A DNA stretch of 64,000 nucleotides from JAXMAR01 sp046350295 (GCA_046350295.1 JAXMAR010000014.1:62001-126000); one strand, 5' to 3'; positions 1 through 9,911 are shown, counted from the stretch's first letter. A program made the numbers and translations. The notes: generated by a model not told the origin, from the sequence alone.

Positions 1-2718
1 GACGCGTTCATCCTCGCCGAGCTGGAGAAGCACGGTTCATCTCGCCGCCGAGGCCGATCGCCGCACGCTGGCGCGCCGCCTGAGCCTCGACCTCATCGGC
101 CTGCCCCCCGAACCCGCCGCGGTGGAAGCCTTCGTGAACGACAAGTCCCCCGATTACTACGAGAAGTATGTCGACAAGCTGCTGGCGCTGCCGCAATGGG
201 GCGAGCACCGCGGCCGCTACTGGCTCGACTACGCCCGCTACGCCGACAGCCACGGCATCCACTTCGACAACTACCGCGAGATGTATTCCTATCGCGACTG
301 GGTCATCGACGCCTTCAACAAGAACATGAAGTTCGACGAGTTCACCATCGAGCAGCTCGGCGGCGACCTCCTGCCGAGCCCGACGCTCGACCAGGTGGTG
401 GCGACCGGCTTCAGCCGCTGCAACATCACCAGCAACGAGGGGGTCTCATCCTCGAGGAGTACCTGGTTCTTTACACGCGCGACCGCACCGAGACCGTCGC
501 CCAGGTCTGGCTCGGCCTCACCGCCGGCTGCGCCGTGTGCCATAACCACAAGTTCGATCCGCTGACGATGCGCGACTTCTACTCGATGTCCGCCTTCTTC
601 AACAACACCACGCGAAGAGCGATGGACGGCAACATCCCGAACAGCCGCCAACCATCGTGGTTCCCAAGACCGAAGACCGCTCGCGCTGGGACGCCCTCAC
701 CAAGGAGATCGCCAAGCTTCAAGAGCGACCTGGCGGGCGCGCGAAAGGGCGTCGCCAAGAAAGACCACGACGCCTGGCTCGCCAAGGTGAACGTGGCGGA
801 GCTGACCGGCTCCATCCCGACCGACCACCTCCAGCTCTTTGCCAAGCTCGACGAGGGCAAGGGGGACGACTTCCACGTGACCGTGAACGGCAAACCGCGC
901 GTCGTCAAGGCCGGCGGCGGCTACGACTGGGTCGCGGGCCGCTTCGGCTCCAAGGCCGTGTCCGTCAAGCCGGGCGCCTCGATCGAGATCGCCGACGCCG
1001 GGGACTTCGAGAAGGACAAGGGCTTCACCGCCTCGGCCTGGGTCAAGCTGGCGCGGCGCGGCGCCGGCGGCGCCATCCTCGCCCGCATGGAGTCCCCCGC
1101 CAACAAGTTCCGCGGCTGGGACCTGTGGATGGAGAACGACAAGGTCGGCATGCACATCATCAACGCCTGGCCGGACGACGCCCTCAAGGTCACCGCCAAG
1201 ACCCCCCTCCAGCCGGGCAAGTGGTATCACGTCCTCGTCGCGTACGACGGCTCCGGCAAGGCCTCCGGCGTCCACGTCCACGTCGACGGCGTGCCGCAGG
1301 CGGTCGACGTTTTCGCCGACAAGCTGCAGAACACCATCCGCAACAAGATCCCTCTCAAGATCGGCCAGCGCCACGTCGACGCCCGCCTGGCCAACGTCGC
1401 CATCCAGGATGTGCGTGTCTACGACCGGGCCCTGTCGTCCAAGGACGCGGACATGCTCGCCAAGACGCCGCGCACCAGCGAGATCCTCGCCAAGCCCGCC
1501 GCCAAGCGCACGCCGGCCGAGCAGACCGAACTGTTCGACTGGTGGCTCGCCGCGATGGACACGCCGTCCCAGGAGCTGCAAGCGAACATCGCCAAGCTCG
1601 AACAGGAGCAGGTGACGATCCGCAGCCGGGGTACCGTCGCTCATGTCATGCAGGAACGCACCGAGGAGCCGATCGCCTACGTCCTGCACCGCGGCGACTA
1701 CGACAAGCGCAAGGAGAAGGTGACGGCCGATACGCCCAAGTCCCTGCCGCCGATGGCCAAGGGCCTGCCGCGCAATCGCCTCGGCTTCGCCAAGTGGCTG
1801 CTGGAGCCGGAAAACCCGCTGACGGCGCGCGTCACGGTCAACCGCTTCTGGCAGGAAATCTATGGCACGGGCATCGTCAAGAGCACGGGCGACTTCGGCG
1901 TGGCCGGCGAATTGCCCTCCCACCCGGAGCTGCTCGACTGGTTGGCCGTGGAGTTCCGCGAGAAGGGCTGGGACATCAAGGCCTTCTTCAAGATGCTGGT
2001 AACCTCGGCGACCTACCGGCAGTCGGCAGCCGTGTCGCCGGAGGCCAAGGCGAAGGACCCGCAGGACCGCCTCCTCTCGCGCGCTCCGCGCTTCCGCATG
2101 GACGCCGAGATGATCCGCGACTATGCCCTGTCCGCGAGCGGCCTGCTCGTCAAGAAGATCGGCGGTCCGAGCGTGAAGCCCTATATGCCGGAAGGCGTGT
2201 GGGAGGCGGTCGCGATGATCGGCAGCAACACGCGCGACTACAAGCGCGACACGGGCGAGAAGCTCTACCGCCGCGGCATGTACACCTTCTGGAAGCGAGC
2301 CGCGCCGCCGGCGCTGCTCGACATCTTCAACGCCCCCAACCGCGAGTTCTGCACCGTCCGGCGCGAGCGCACCAACACGCCGCTGCAAGCGCTCGCGACC
2401 CTGAACGACGTCCAGTTCGTCGAGGCCGCCCGCCATCTGGCGCAGAAGACCTTGAAGGAGGGGCAAGTCGACCCAGGAACGCATCGACTTCATGGCCCGG
2501 CGCCTCGTCGCCCGCCCGTTCAACACCGAGGAGACGAAGATCGTGCAGGAGACGCTCACCGATCTTCTCGCACTACCAGAAGAACGAAGGCGAGGCGCGG
2601 AAGCTGATCACCGTCGGCGAATCGGTCCCCGACGCGAGCCTGAACGTTTCCGAACTGGCCGCGTGGACGATGGTCGCGAATCAGCCTGTTCAATCTCGAC
2701 GAGGTGCTGTGTAAGTGA
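1..2718 (+). pseudogene. DUF1549/DUF1553 (planctomycete cytochrome-like PSD1) protein, 5'-truncated and frame-broken
   Basis: The 3' part of a large DUF1549-LamG-DUF1553 protein that enters from the left window edge. DUF1549 is visible (ALPQWGEHRGRYWLDYARYAD and a CAVCHNHKFDPL heme-like CxxCH), followed by a LamG/concanavalin-like domain at about 940-1430, then DUF1553 (ENPLTARVTVNRFWQEIYG, RERTNTPLQALATLND). Conserved sequence moves between reading frames at about 37, 440, 650, 712, 2465, 2565 and 2683, and ends with LDEVLCK and a TGA at 2716. No conserved block is lost, so each break looks like a small indel. In planctomycetes this family is encoded next to a DUF1501 gene, as here. Its biochemical role is unknown; a secreted, heme-linked role is assumed from the family. 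It is either a recent pseudogene or a stretch of sequencing indels. Confidence 0.85.
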
Positions 2719-2840
2719 AGCGCTCGCGCCTGACCCGAGTCGACGCGCGAGCGTCGAAGGGATGTTCAAGACGATTCGGCGGCTCCGCGCGTCGGATCCG
2801 GTGGCTCGAATCAGATAACGAGTAACGCGGGAATAACGCC

Positions 2841-4337
2841 ATGAACCTCTTCAACTCCTCGGTCTTCGAAAACTGGGTCCGCCTCGAGACGCGCCGGCAG
2901 TTTTTCGCCCGCGGCAAGAATGCCCTCGGCATGGCCGCCCTCGCGTCGCTCCTGGGCCAGAGCGCCGCCGGCGCCACCGCTCCGGCGGCGCCCGGGGCTG
3001 CCGCGCCCGGCGTGATCCCCGGCGCCGTGCCGACCCATTTCCCTGCCAAGGCCAAGCACGTCATCTACCTGCACATGGTCGGCGGCCCCGCGCAGATGGA
3101 CCTGTACGACTACAAACCCGTGATGCGCGAATGGTACGACCGCGACCTGCCCGAAACCGTCCGCATGGGCCAGCGCCTGACCACCATGACCAGCGGCCAG
3201 CCGCGCTTCCCCATCGCCCCCTCCAAGTACCGCTTCGCCCGCCACGGCAAGTGCGGCATGTGGGTCTCGGAACTGTTGCCCTACACCGCCCGCATGGTCG
3301 ATGACATGTGCTTCATCCGCTCCATGCACACCGAGGCCATCAACCACGAGCCCGCCATCACCTACATGCAGACCGGCAACCAGGTCACCGGCCGGCCTTG
3401 CCTGGGCGCCTGGGCCTCCTACGGTCTCGGCTCGTTGAACAGCAATCTCCCCACCTTCGTCGTCCTCGTCGCCCGCCCCTCCAACCAGGAGCAGGTGCAG
3501 GCGATCTCCGCCCGCCTGTGGAACTCCGGCTTCCTCCCGGGCGAGCACGCCGGCGTCTCCTTCCGCACCGCCGGCGATCCCATCCTTTTCCTCAACAACC
3601 CCGCCGGCGTCTCCTCCGACGTGCGCCGCTCCACGCTCGACGGCCTGCGCCGCTTGAACGAGATGGCCTTCCGCGCCGTCGGCGACGAGGAGACCCACAC
3701 CCGCATCCAGCAGTACGAGATGGCCTTCCGCATGCAGCACTCGGTTCCCGAGCTGACCAACATCCGCGCCGAGCCCGACTCGACCTTCCGCCTCTACGGC
3801 GACGACGCCCGCAACCCCGGCACCTTCGCCAACACGGTGCTCCTGGCGCGGCGCATGGTCGAACGCGGCGTCCGCTTCGTCCAGATCTACCACAACAACT
3901 GGGACACCCACGGCAACGTCGCCGGCCGCCTGCCCATGCAATGCCGCGACATCGACCAGGCCTGCTGGGGCCTCGTCCAGGACCTCAAGAACAAGGGCAT
4001 GTTCGACGACACCCTCATCATCTGGGGCGGCGAGTTCGGCCGCACCATCTACTCGCAGGGCGGCCTGACCCGCGACAACTACGGCCGCGACCACCACCCG
4101 CGCTGCTTCACGATGTGGATGGCCGGCGGCGGGACCAAGCGCGGCATGATCTACGGCGAGACGGACGATTTCTCCTACAACATCGTCCGCGACCCCGTCC
4201 ACATCCACGACTTCCACGCCACCATCATGAAGCTCCTGGGCTACGACCACAGCCGCTTCACCTACCCCTACCTCGGCCTCGACATGCGCCTCACCGGCGT
4301 CGAGCCGGCCAACGTCATCGACGCCCTGATCGCGTAA
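2841..4337 (+). CDS. DUF1501 domain-containing protein
   Basis: A 498-residue protein of the DUF1501 family, related to the alkaline phosphatase/sulfatase superfamily. The N-terminus carries a Tat-like motif (ETRRQFFARG) followed by an Ala/Gly-rich stretch, so Tat export is likely. Family motifs seen are VIYLHMVGGPAQMDLYDYKP, NNWDTHGN and IIWGGEFGRT. It starts with ATG about 120 bases after the broken DUF1549/DUF1553 gene, the normal gene order for this planctomycete pair, and is intact, in contrast to its partner. The substrate is not known. tatC is the next intact gene, which suits a Tat-exported neighbour but may be chance. Confidence 0.92.
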   Translation: MNLFNSSVFENWVRLETRRQFFARGKNALGMAALASLLGQSAAGATAPAAPGAAAPGVIPGAVPTHFPAKAKHVIYLHMVGGPAQMDLYDYKPVMREWYDRDLPETVRMGQRLTTMTSGQPRFPIAPSKYRFARHGKCGMWVSELLPYTARMVDDMCFIRSMHTEAINHEPAITYMQTGNQVTGRPCLGAWASYGLGSLNSNLPTFVVLVARPSNQEQVQAISARLWNSGFLPGEHAGVSFRTAGDPILFLNNPAGVSSDVRRSTLDGLRRLNEMAFRAVGDEETHTRIQQYEMAFRMQHSVPELTNIRAEPDSTFRLYGDDARNPGTFANTVLLARRMVERGVRFVQIYHNNWDTHGNVAGRLPMQCRDIDQACWGLVQDLKNKGMFDDTLIIWGGEFGRTIYSQGGLTRDNYGRDHHPRCFTMWMAGGGTKRGMIYGETDDFSYNIVRDPVHIHDFHATIMKLLGYDHSRFTYPYLGLDMRLTGVEPANVIDALIA

Positions 4338-4662
4338 AACATCGACGCCCACAACCACGCCCTCGCCGCCTTCGTTTCCTCGTCTCTCGCCTTCCAAAGG
4401 CCGGCGCGACGCGCCGTGCGCGACGGCTGGCTTGGCGCCCCACGTCGAGAAGGGCGCCTGATGGAAGGGACCGGGCGTGGGTACCGAGCGACTTAATTTC
4501 CCGCAAGACTTCATCTGCCGCTTGAGGCCTCCCGCGGGGGGCCGTACCATGGAGGTTATCCCGAGATGGGGGCCTGTCTCCGGAGCACGACTCCCGCCCC
4601 AAGGCCTCTTTCGAGCGCCCGGCCGCGTTTGGCTTGATCCGCCGCCGGTTTGAGTGGTCCCA
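4338..4662 (+). other. Intergenic region with a 30-base terL-like remnant
   Basis: 325 bases between DUF1501 and tatC without a supported gene. Bases 4340-4369 are identical to 36523-36552 in the terminase gene, the stretch encoding IDAHNHALAA near its C-terminus, and directly follow the DUF1501 stop. The rest shows no recognisable gene, hairpin or tandem repeat. Confidence 0.6.
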
Positions 4663-5787
4663 ATGAGCCGCCAAAACGAACCCGATCCCGAAGACATGTT
4701 CGCCGATTCGCGCATGTCATTCGGCGAGCACATCGAAGACCTGCGCACGCACCTGCTCCGCGCGCTCTGGGGCTTCCTCATCTTCTTCGTCGCCAGCTTC
4801 TTCATCGCTCCTTATGTGCTCCGCTATATCGGTCAGCCCGTCGAGGACGTGCTGATGGAGTACTACCGCAACGAGTACAAGGAGAAACGGGAGGAGATGA
4901 CGGCCCGGGCGGAAGCGACGGGCGTCAGGGAAGTGATGCCCGTGAACCTGATGTTCCGCAAACGGGACTTGCAAGACGCGCTCGGCGTGGCGCCATCCGA
5001 AAAGGAGCGGAAGGTCCTGGAGGATTTCCTGCCGGGCATTCGCGAGCAGTTTCGCCGGATGGGACTGGAGGACTGGGTCGAGCCCAAATCGAGCGATCCG
5101 GAGCTGGTCTCCTTCCCGGTCTTCGTCGACAAGCTGAAGATGTCGTTCGACCTCCAGGACTCCCTGCTCACGATCAATCCGCCCCTGCTCAAAACCCTCA
5201 GCGTCCAGGAGGCTTTCGTCACCTACATCTGGATCGCCATCCTCACCGGCCTCGTCCTTTCCAGTCCCTGGGTCTTCTACCAGATCTGGAAGTTCATCGC
5301 CGCCGGCCTCTATCCGCACGAGAAACGCTACGTCCATGTCTACCTGCCGCTGAGCCTCACCCTCTTCCTCGCCGGCGTCTTCATCTGTGAGTTCTTCGTC
5401 ATCCCCAAGGCCATCGAGGCCCTCCTCTGGTTCAACAAGCTCATCGGCATGCAGCCGGACATGCGCCTCTCCGAGTGGCTTGGCTTCGCCATCTTCATGC
5501 CCCTCGTTTTCGGCGTCTCCTTCCAGACGCCGATCGTGATGCTCTTCCTCGAGCGCATCGGCCTGGTGAGCGTCGAGACCTACCGCGAGAAGCGGAAGTT
5601 CGCCATCTTCTTCCTCGCCGTCTTCGCCGCGGTCATCACGCCCAGCACCGACATTTTCAGCATGGAGATGCTGCACATCCCCATGTGCCTGCTCTACGAG
5701 CTGGGAATCATCATGTGCGCCTGGAGCCCGCGCGAGAAGACCTTCGACGGGGAGACGGAGGAATCGGAGGACTTGATCGAGGTGTAG
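4663..5787 (+). CDS. tatC: Sec-independent protein translocase TatC, enlarged
   Basis: The integral-membrane receptor subunit of the twin-arginine translocase. The N-terminal signature MSFGEHIEDLRTHLLRAL precedes TM1 (about residues 32-52), and LTGLVLSSPWVFYQIWKFI with AAGLYPHEKR marks TM2 and the following loop. TM3-TM6 follow, and VITPSTDIFSM is the usual late motif. At 374 residues it is about 110 longer than typical TatC; the extra sequence is a charged segment of about 60-180 between TM1 and TM2, predicted on the trans side of the membrane. ATG at 4663 was chosen over the in-frame GTG at 4654 because MSRQNEP leads directly into the conserved region. No tatA or tatB is nearby. Confidence 0.95.
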   Translation: MSRQNEPDPEDMFADSRMSFGEHIEDLRTHLLRALWGFLIFFVASFFIAPYVLRYIGQPVEDVLMEYYRNEYKEKREEMTARAEATGVREVMPVNLMFRKRDLQDALGVAPSEKERKVLEDFLPGIREQFRRMGLEDWVEPKSSDPELVSFPVFVDKLKMSFDLQDSLLTINPPLLKTLSVQEAFVTYIWIAILTGLVLSSPWVFYQIWKFIAAGLYPHEKRYVHVYLPLSLTLFLAGVFICEFFVIPKAIEALLWFNKLIGMQPDMRLSEWLGFAIFMPLVFGVSFQTPIVMLFLERIGLVSVETYREKRKFAIFFLAVFAAVITPSTDIFSMEMLHIPMCLLYELGIIMCAWSPREKTFDGETEESEDLIEV

Positions 5788-5802
5788 CGCCGCAGCTCCG
5801 TT

Positions 5803-5835
5803 CCTAATCCTAATCTTAATCCTAATCATAATCCT
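5803..5835. repeat. Tandem CCTAAT-type repeat, left of four-helix gene
   Basis: About five degenerate units of CCTAATC. It is the reverse complement of the GATTAG tandem at 6289-6327, so the two arrays form an inverted pair around the four-helix-bundle gene. Confidence 0.9.
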
Positions 5836-5870
5836 GCCTTCTGGACCAAGCAACCAGCCACGAGATCCCC

Positions 5871-6269
5871 ATGCCCGATCCCCTCTTCAATCACGAAAGG
5901 CTGGAAGTCTATCGCGAAGCCATTTCTTTCATCTCCTGGCTCTCCCCCCTCCTCGAAAGTCAGACACGCCTCGGCGATGTGAGGGACCAACTGGATCGGG
6001 CGTCAACCTCCATTCCGCTGAACATCGCGGAAGGGAACGGCAAATTCGCGCCCAAGGACCGCTGTCGCTTTTTCGACATCGCGCATGCATCCGCGCTCGA
6101 ATGCGCGGCCGCCCTGGACGTCCTGGTCGCGAAGGGGAAGGGGACGGTCGAGCAGATTCGTCCCGGGAAGGAGAACCTGCAGAAGATCGTGCGGATGCTC
6201 ATTGGACTCATCAAGCGGAACTCGACGCGGGGGTATGAGAGAGACGATGGGGCGGAGGAGGAGAGGTGA
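5871..6269 (+). CDS. Four-helix bundle protein (S23/IVP family)
   Basis: A 132-residue protein of the four-helix-bundle family (TIGR02436), named for the 23S rRNA intervening-sequence protein and related to the Avd accessory protein of diversity-generating retroelements. Typical features are ERLEVYREAISFISWL at the N-terminus, DQLDRASTSIPLNIAEGNG in the middle and FFDIAHASALECAAALDVL in the third helix. Members are thought to bind nucleic acid or act as small assembly partners; function is unknown here. No reverse transcriptase or rRNA is in the window. It is framed by inverted GATTAG arrays, a mobile-element-like arrangement. A short tail after GYERDD is acidic. Confidence 0.88.
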   Translation: MPDPLFNHERLEVYREAISFISWLSPLLESQTRLGDVRDQLDRASTSIPLNIAEGNGKFAPKDRCRFFDIAHASALECAAALDVLVAKGKGTVEQIRPGKENLQKIVRMLIGLIKRNSTRGYERDDGAEEER

Positions 6270-6288
6270 CGGAGGAGGGACAAGCAAG

Positions 6289-6327
6289 ATTAGGATTAAG
6301 ATTAGGATTAGGATTAGGATTAGGATG
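6289..6327. repeat. Tandem GATTAG-type repeat, right of four-helix gene
   Basis: Six or so units of ATTAGG with one AAG variant, ending nine bases before the MFS start codon. It is the inverted counterpart of 5803-5835; a third copy lies at 8508-8541. Confidence 0.92.
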
Positions 6328-6335
6328 GCAGGGGT

Positions 6336-7625
6336 ATGCCACGATCATCGAGCTGGAAATGGTGGGTCTGCGGCTGGCTTCTCTTCGCCACCATGATCCT
6401 GTACATGGACCGCCTCGTCCTCACCCAGCAGGAGGCGTCCATCCGTACCGCCTTCGGCATCGAGAAGGACGATTTGTATTATGGCCTGCTCGATTCCGCC
6501 TTCTCCGTCGCCTTCGCCTTCGGCGCCCTCCTCGCCGGCTGGATCGCCGACCGCTGGAGCGTCCGATTGCTCTACCCCGTCGTCGTCCTCCTCTGGTCCT
6601 TAACGGGCGGCGTCACCGGCCTCATCACCGGCTACTGGGTGCTCTTCGGCTGCCGCTTCTTCCTCGGCTTCTTCGAGTCGGGCCACTGGCCCTGCGCCCT
6701 CAAGACCAGCCAGAAGATCCTCGAGCCCTCCGAGCGCACCCTCGGCAATGGCATCCTCCAGAGCGGCGCCGCCATCGGCTCCGTCGTCACCCCGCTCGTC
6801 TTGCTCGGCTTCGCCGCCCTCTATCCCTCCTGGCGGCCGCCGTTCCTCTTCATCGGCTTTCTCGGCGTCCTCTGGGTCATCGGCTGGTTCCTGCTCTTCG
6901 GCCACGAGCACGGCCAAAGCGACGGCGACAAGTCCGAGCCCAGAGCCCGTTCCGCCGCAGCCGCCGGCACGTGGTGGGACATCCTCAAGGAGCGCCGCTT
7001 CTGGGTGCTGGTCATCGTCGTCATCTGCATCAACAGCACCTGGCACTTCTTCCGCGTCTGGATGCCCGTGATCCTGCGGCAACTGCACGGCTTCAATCAG
7101 GACGACGTGCAAGAGTTCAGCATCGGCTATTACGTCGCCGCCGATGCCGGCTCCCTCCTCACCGGCTTCATCTCCCTCTGGCTGGTGCGGCGCGGCCTGT
7201 CCGTGCACGGCAGCCGCATGACGGTCTTCGCGGTCTGCGCCGGTTTGTCCCTTTTCAGCCTGGTCGCGGTCTTTGTCCCCGGCAACCCGCTCTTCCTCTG
7301 GCTCCTGCCCTTGGTGGCCTTCGGCTCCCTCGGATTGTTTCCGGTCTACTACTCGTTCACCCAGGAACTCACGGTTCGCGACCAGGGCAAGGTAACGGGT
7401 ACACTCGGCTTCATCTGCTGGATGGTGATGGCGGCGTTGCGGGCCGGCGAAGGGTTGCTCTCGGACGCGATCGCGGATTCGGGGGGCAGCGTCGTCGACC
7501 GTTACGCCCCCGGGCTGATCCTGGCCGGCATCATGCCGTTGATCGCGGTGGGCGTGCTAATCTTCTTCTGGCCGGCGGAACGGCGTCTGCCGGCAGCGGC
7601 GGCGGAGGGGGTCGGCTCGGTGTGA
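6336..7625 (+). CDS. MFS transporter (ACS/hexuronate-like)
   Basis: A 429-residue, 12-segment major facilitator. The N-terminal half has the ACS-type helix MILYMDRLVLTQQEASI, the loop GWIADRWSVRLLYP (A-motif region) and GCRFFLGFFESGHWPCALK, resembling the ExuT/organic-anion branch. A hydrophilic loop (GHEHGQSDGDKSEP) separates the halves, and the second half begins at about residue 210 with FWVLVIVVICINSTWHFF. The substrate is probably an organic anion such as a sugar acid, but the sequence does not fix it. The GATTAG array lies immediately upstream and leaves little room for a Shine-Dalgarno site. Confidence 0.9.
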   Translation: MPRSSSWKWWVCGWLLFATMILYMDRLVLTQQEASIRTAFGIEKDDLYYGLLDSAFSVAFAFGALLAGWIADRWSVRLLYPVVVLLWSLTGGVTGLITGYWVLFGCRFFLGFFESGHWPCALKTSQKILEPSERTLGNGILQSGAAIGSVVTPLVLLGFAALYPSWRPPFLFIGFLGVLWVIGWFLLFGHEHGQSDGDKSEPRARSAAAAGTWWDILKERRFWVLVIVVICINSTWHFFRVWMPVILRQLHGFNQDDVQEFSIGYYVAADAGSLLTGFISLWLVRRGLSVHGSRMTVFAVCAGLSLFSLVAVFVPGNPLFLWLLPLVAFGSLGLFPVYYSFTQELTVRDQGKVTGTLGFICWMVMAALRAGEGLLSDAIADSGGSVVDRYAPGLILAGIMPLIAVGVLIFFWPAERRLPAAAAEGVGSV

Positions 7626-7687
7626 CGCGTCGCCAGGCGCCGGCACACCGAGTGTGCCTGCTACATGGTCTCGCGTATACTGTCCTC

Positions 7688-8446
7688 ATGCTCCGCTGCG
7701 CCTGCACGTTCTGCTCGGCCGCCCTCGAATTGCCGGATCATCAGGCCGGCGCCCCGTTCGCCTGCCCCAATTGCGGCCGGACGTTCACGGTCCCGTTTTC
7801 GCCTGGGAACCCCCAATCCTACACCGCGTCGAGCGTGCCGGAAGACAAGCCGGCGAATTTGCCCCTGTCTTCCCTGCCCGCCGCCCGCCGGGTCGACGAT
7901 CCCAAGGCGAGCCTGCTCAAGGGTGCGGTCGAAGTCCCCGCCACGGACGATCCCAGGCGGCCCAAGCCCATTCGCCTCGATCCCGTGCCGCCGCCGGCCC
8001 CGCCGCGTCGCGATCGGCCTGTCTCGCGTGATCCCCATGGTGACGAGGAAGACGAGGCGGGGGATTACTTCCAAACCGGACGCCGCCGCGCCGCCGCTTC
8101 CCCCCAACTTGCCGCTCGCGCCGCCCAGATCGGCTTCACCTGCACTCTCATCGGCCTCTTCGGCATCCTCGCCGGGCTCTACGTCTTTTTCACCTTTCAG
8201 CGCCGCGGCGATCCGAACATCATGGAGACCGTCTGCCTCGTCCTCTCCTTCGTCGCCCTCGTCATGTTCATCCTGACGCTCCTCGGCGTCATCTACTCCG
8301 GCCGCGGACTCGACGCCAGCAACGAGCAAAACCGCGGCCTCGGCGTCGCCGGCCTGGTCGGCGGTATCCTCGGCCTGACGCTCAGCGTCGTCGGCGGCGC
8401 GATCACGCTTCTGTGCGGCGTCTTTCTCCACATGCTGCGGTTCTGA
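7688..8446 (+). CDS. Zinc-ribbon membrane protein
   Basis: A 252-residue protein beginning with a zinc ribbon (CTFCSAALELP and ACPNCGRTF, two CxxC knuckles), a common N-terminal cap in planctomycetes. A long Pro/Arg-rich linker (about 40-145) follows, then three or four hydrophobic segments (FTCTLIGLFGILAGLYVFF, VCLVLSFVALVMFILTLLG, GVAGLVGGILGLTLSVVGG). No enzymatic motif is visible. It is probably an inner-membrane protein of unknown role. ATG 7688 was chosen because it places the first knuckle at residue 4, as in similar proteins. Confidence 0.8.
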   Translation: MLRCACTFCSAALELPDHQAGAPFACPNCGRTFTVPFSPGNPQSYTASSVPEDKPANLPLSSLPAARRVDDPKASLLKGAVEVPATDDPRRPKPIRLDPVPPPAPPRRDRPVSRDPHGDEEDEAGDYFQTGRRRAAASPQLAARAAQIGFTCTLIGLFGILAGLYVFFTFQRRGDPNIMETVCLVLSFVALVMFILTLLGVIYSGRGLDASNEQNRGLGVAGLVGGILGLTLSVVGGAITLLCGVFLHMLRF

Positions 8447-8507
8447 CGCGGAACCCGGGCGGGCGAGGCTCTTGCGAGACCGCGACAACGCGAACTTCGC
8501 CCAATCG

Positions 8508-8541
8508 AGATTACGATTAGGATTAGGATTAAGATTAGGAG
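8508..8541. repeat. GATTAG-type tandem repeat, third copy
   Basis: Degenerate GATTACGATTAGGATTAGG units lying between the convergent zinc-ribbon gene and the beta-helix gene. Same family as 5803-5835 and 6289-6327. Confidence 0.85.
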
Positions 8542-8547
8542 CAGAGA

Positions 8548-9895
8548 CTACAGCTCGATATTCCCCGCCATCGTTCCCATCTCTGCCGGCATCTTGAAGG
8601 CGCCGTCGCTGCCGCGGCCCAGGAAATTGTTCACGATCATCGCTCGCCGGCTCCGCCCGTCACTGCGAGCGGCCGCGATAGCTTTTGTCCCCCTCCTTGC
8701 CGCGGATCGTGCAGTCCGCGATGCGGACCACGCTCGAATCGGCCACGCTGATGCCGCGCACCCGGGCGTTGACGATTTGGCAGCCCGTGATATTCACGTT
8801 CTCGCAGCCTGTCACCTCGACGCTCGTCGTCACCGGCTGAGTCGCCTCGCGCGTGTGCTGCAGCGTCAGGCCGGTCAGGTTGACATTCCGGCTGTTGCGC
8901 AGCACCACCTGATCGGTCGACGTCCCGCGGTACTCCGGATTGTGGTCGATCGTGTTCGAGCCGACGACGACGTGCTCGCTGTCCTCGATCCACACCGCCT
9001 GCTCGTAGCCCGAATAGATGCTGTTGCCGGTGATCGTGACGCCCCGGCAGGCGTGCAGATCGAGGACGCGCGTCTGGCTGCCTAAGAGGTTGCCCGTGAT
9101 CGCGAAAAGGCCGACGGCGTTCGGATGGTCCTTGGCGCCCAGGAAGCGGATGTTGGCGCCGCCGGGGGAGCGCACCGCCTGGATCGTGTTGGAGACGATG
9201 GTCCCCTCGCGGACCGTGCCGTCGCGGCAATCGAAGAGGACGTCGGCCGATTCGGGCGCCTTGAGGTTGTAGTTGTACTCGATGTCGTTGCCGGTGATCT
9301 GCAGGTTGCGGATCTCGCTGCCGGCGATCTTGATGCCCCCCTGCAGGTTGTAGCTGATGTGGCAGCCGTGGATGTTCGTCTGGTGCAGGTTGACGCGGTC
9401 GAAGAAGACGCCGACGCCCGAGTTGTTGTAAACGTGGCAGCTATCGAGGACGACGTTGCGATCCCGGTTCGACAGGTGAATCCCGTGCCGGCAACGGCGA
9501 ATGAGCACGCCGCACAGCGTCGGCTGCATCACGCCGTCGATCCGCACGCCGTCTGCCTCCACGTGCCGTCCAAGGATCTCGATGTTGGCGATGGTCGGCA
9601 TGCGCTCGCGCTGCCATTCCGCCTCCGCGAAGTGGCTCGGATCGGCCGTGCGCCGGTGCGTCCCCGCCAGGTGCAGCGCCGGACCCGGCCCCGTCATGAT
9701 CAGCCGCGCCGTCCCGCCCGAGCCGTCGATGGCGATGCGGCCATGAAGCTGCAATGGAATGTGGAGCGGCCGCGAGATGAGGTAATCACCGCGCGGAAAG
9801 ACGAGATGCCCGTCGCCGCGCTGAATGGCGTGGGAGAGAGCGGCCGTATCATCGGTGGCGCCGTCGCCGCGGGCGCCGAAGTCTTTGACGTTCAT
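8548..9895 (-). CDS. Right-handed beta-helix (pectate lyase-like) protein, frameshifted near the C-terminus
   Basis: The N-terminus VKDFGARGDGATDDTAAL is the Pectate_lyase_3 signature, and repeated turns such as VTITGNSIYSG, VVVGSNTIDHN and VNITGCQIVNA build a right-handed parallel beta-helix. Such proteins bind or cleave polysaccharide; no catalytic set can be assigned. No signal peptide is visible, and MNVKDFG starts directly with the domain. The uninterrupted frame stops at 8660, but the next frame continues with MIVNNFLGRGSDGAF and ends at a stop at 8548-8550, so one base has probably been lost near 8665. The stop of the formylglycine-generating enzyme gene lies 51 bases upstream, making co-transcription possible. 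Confidence 0.8.
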
Positions 9896-9911
9896 CTGCG
9901 CAACCGCCTTC

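Noticed and set aside
2811..4805. A 664-residue minus-strand open frame across DUF1501 and the start of tatC
   Set aside because: Val/Gly/Asp-rich shadow sequence lying over two confident genes on the other strand.
5871..6269. Four-helix gene as evidence for a diversity-generating retroelement
   Set aside because: No reverse transcriptase, template repeat or variable repeat lies nearby.
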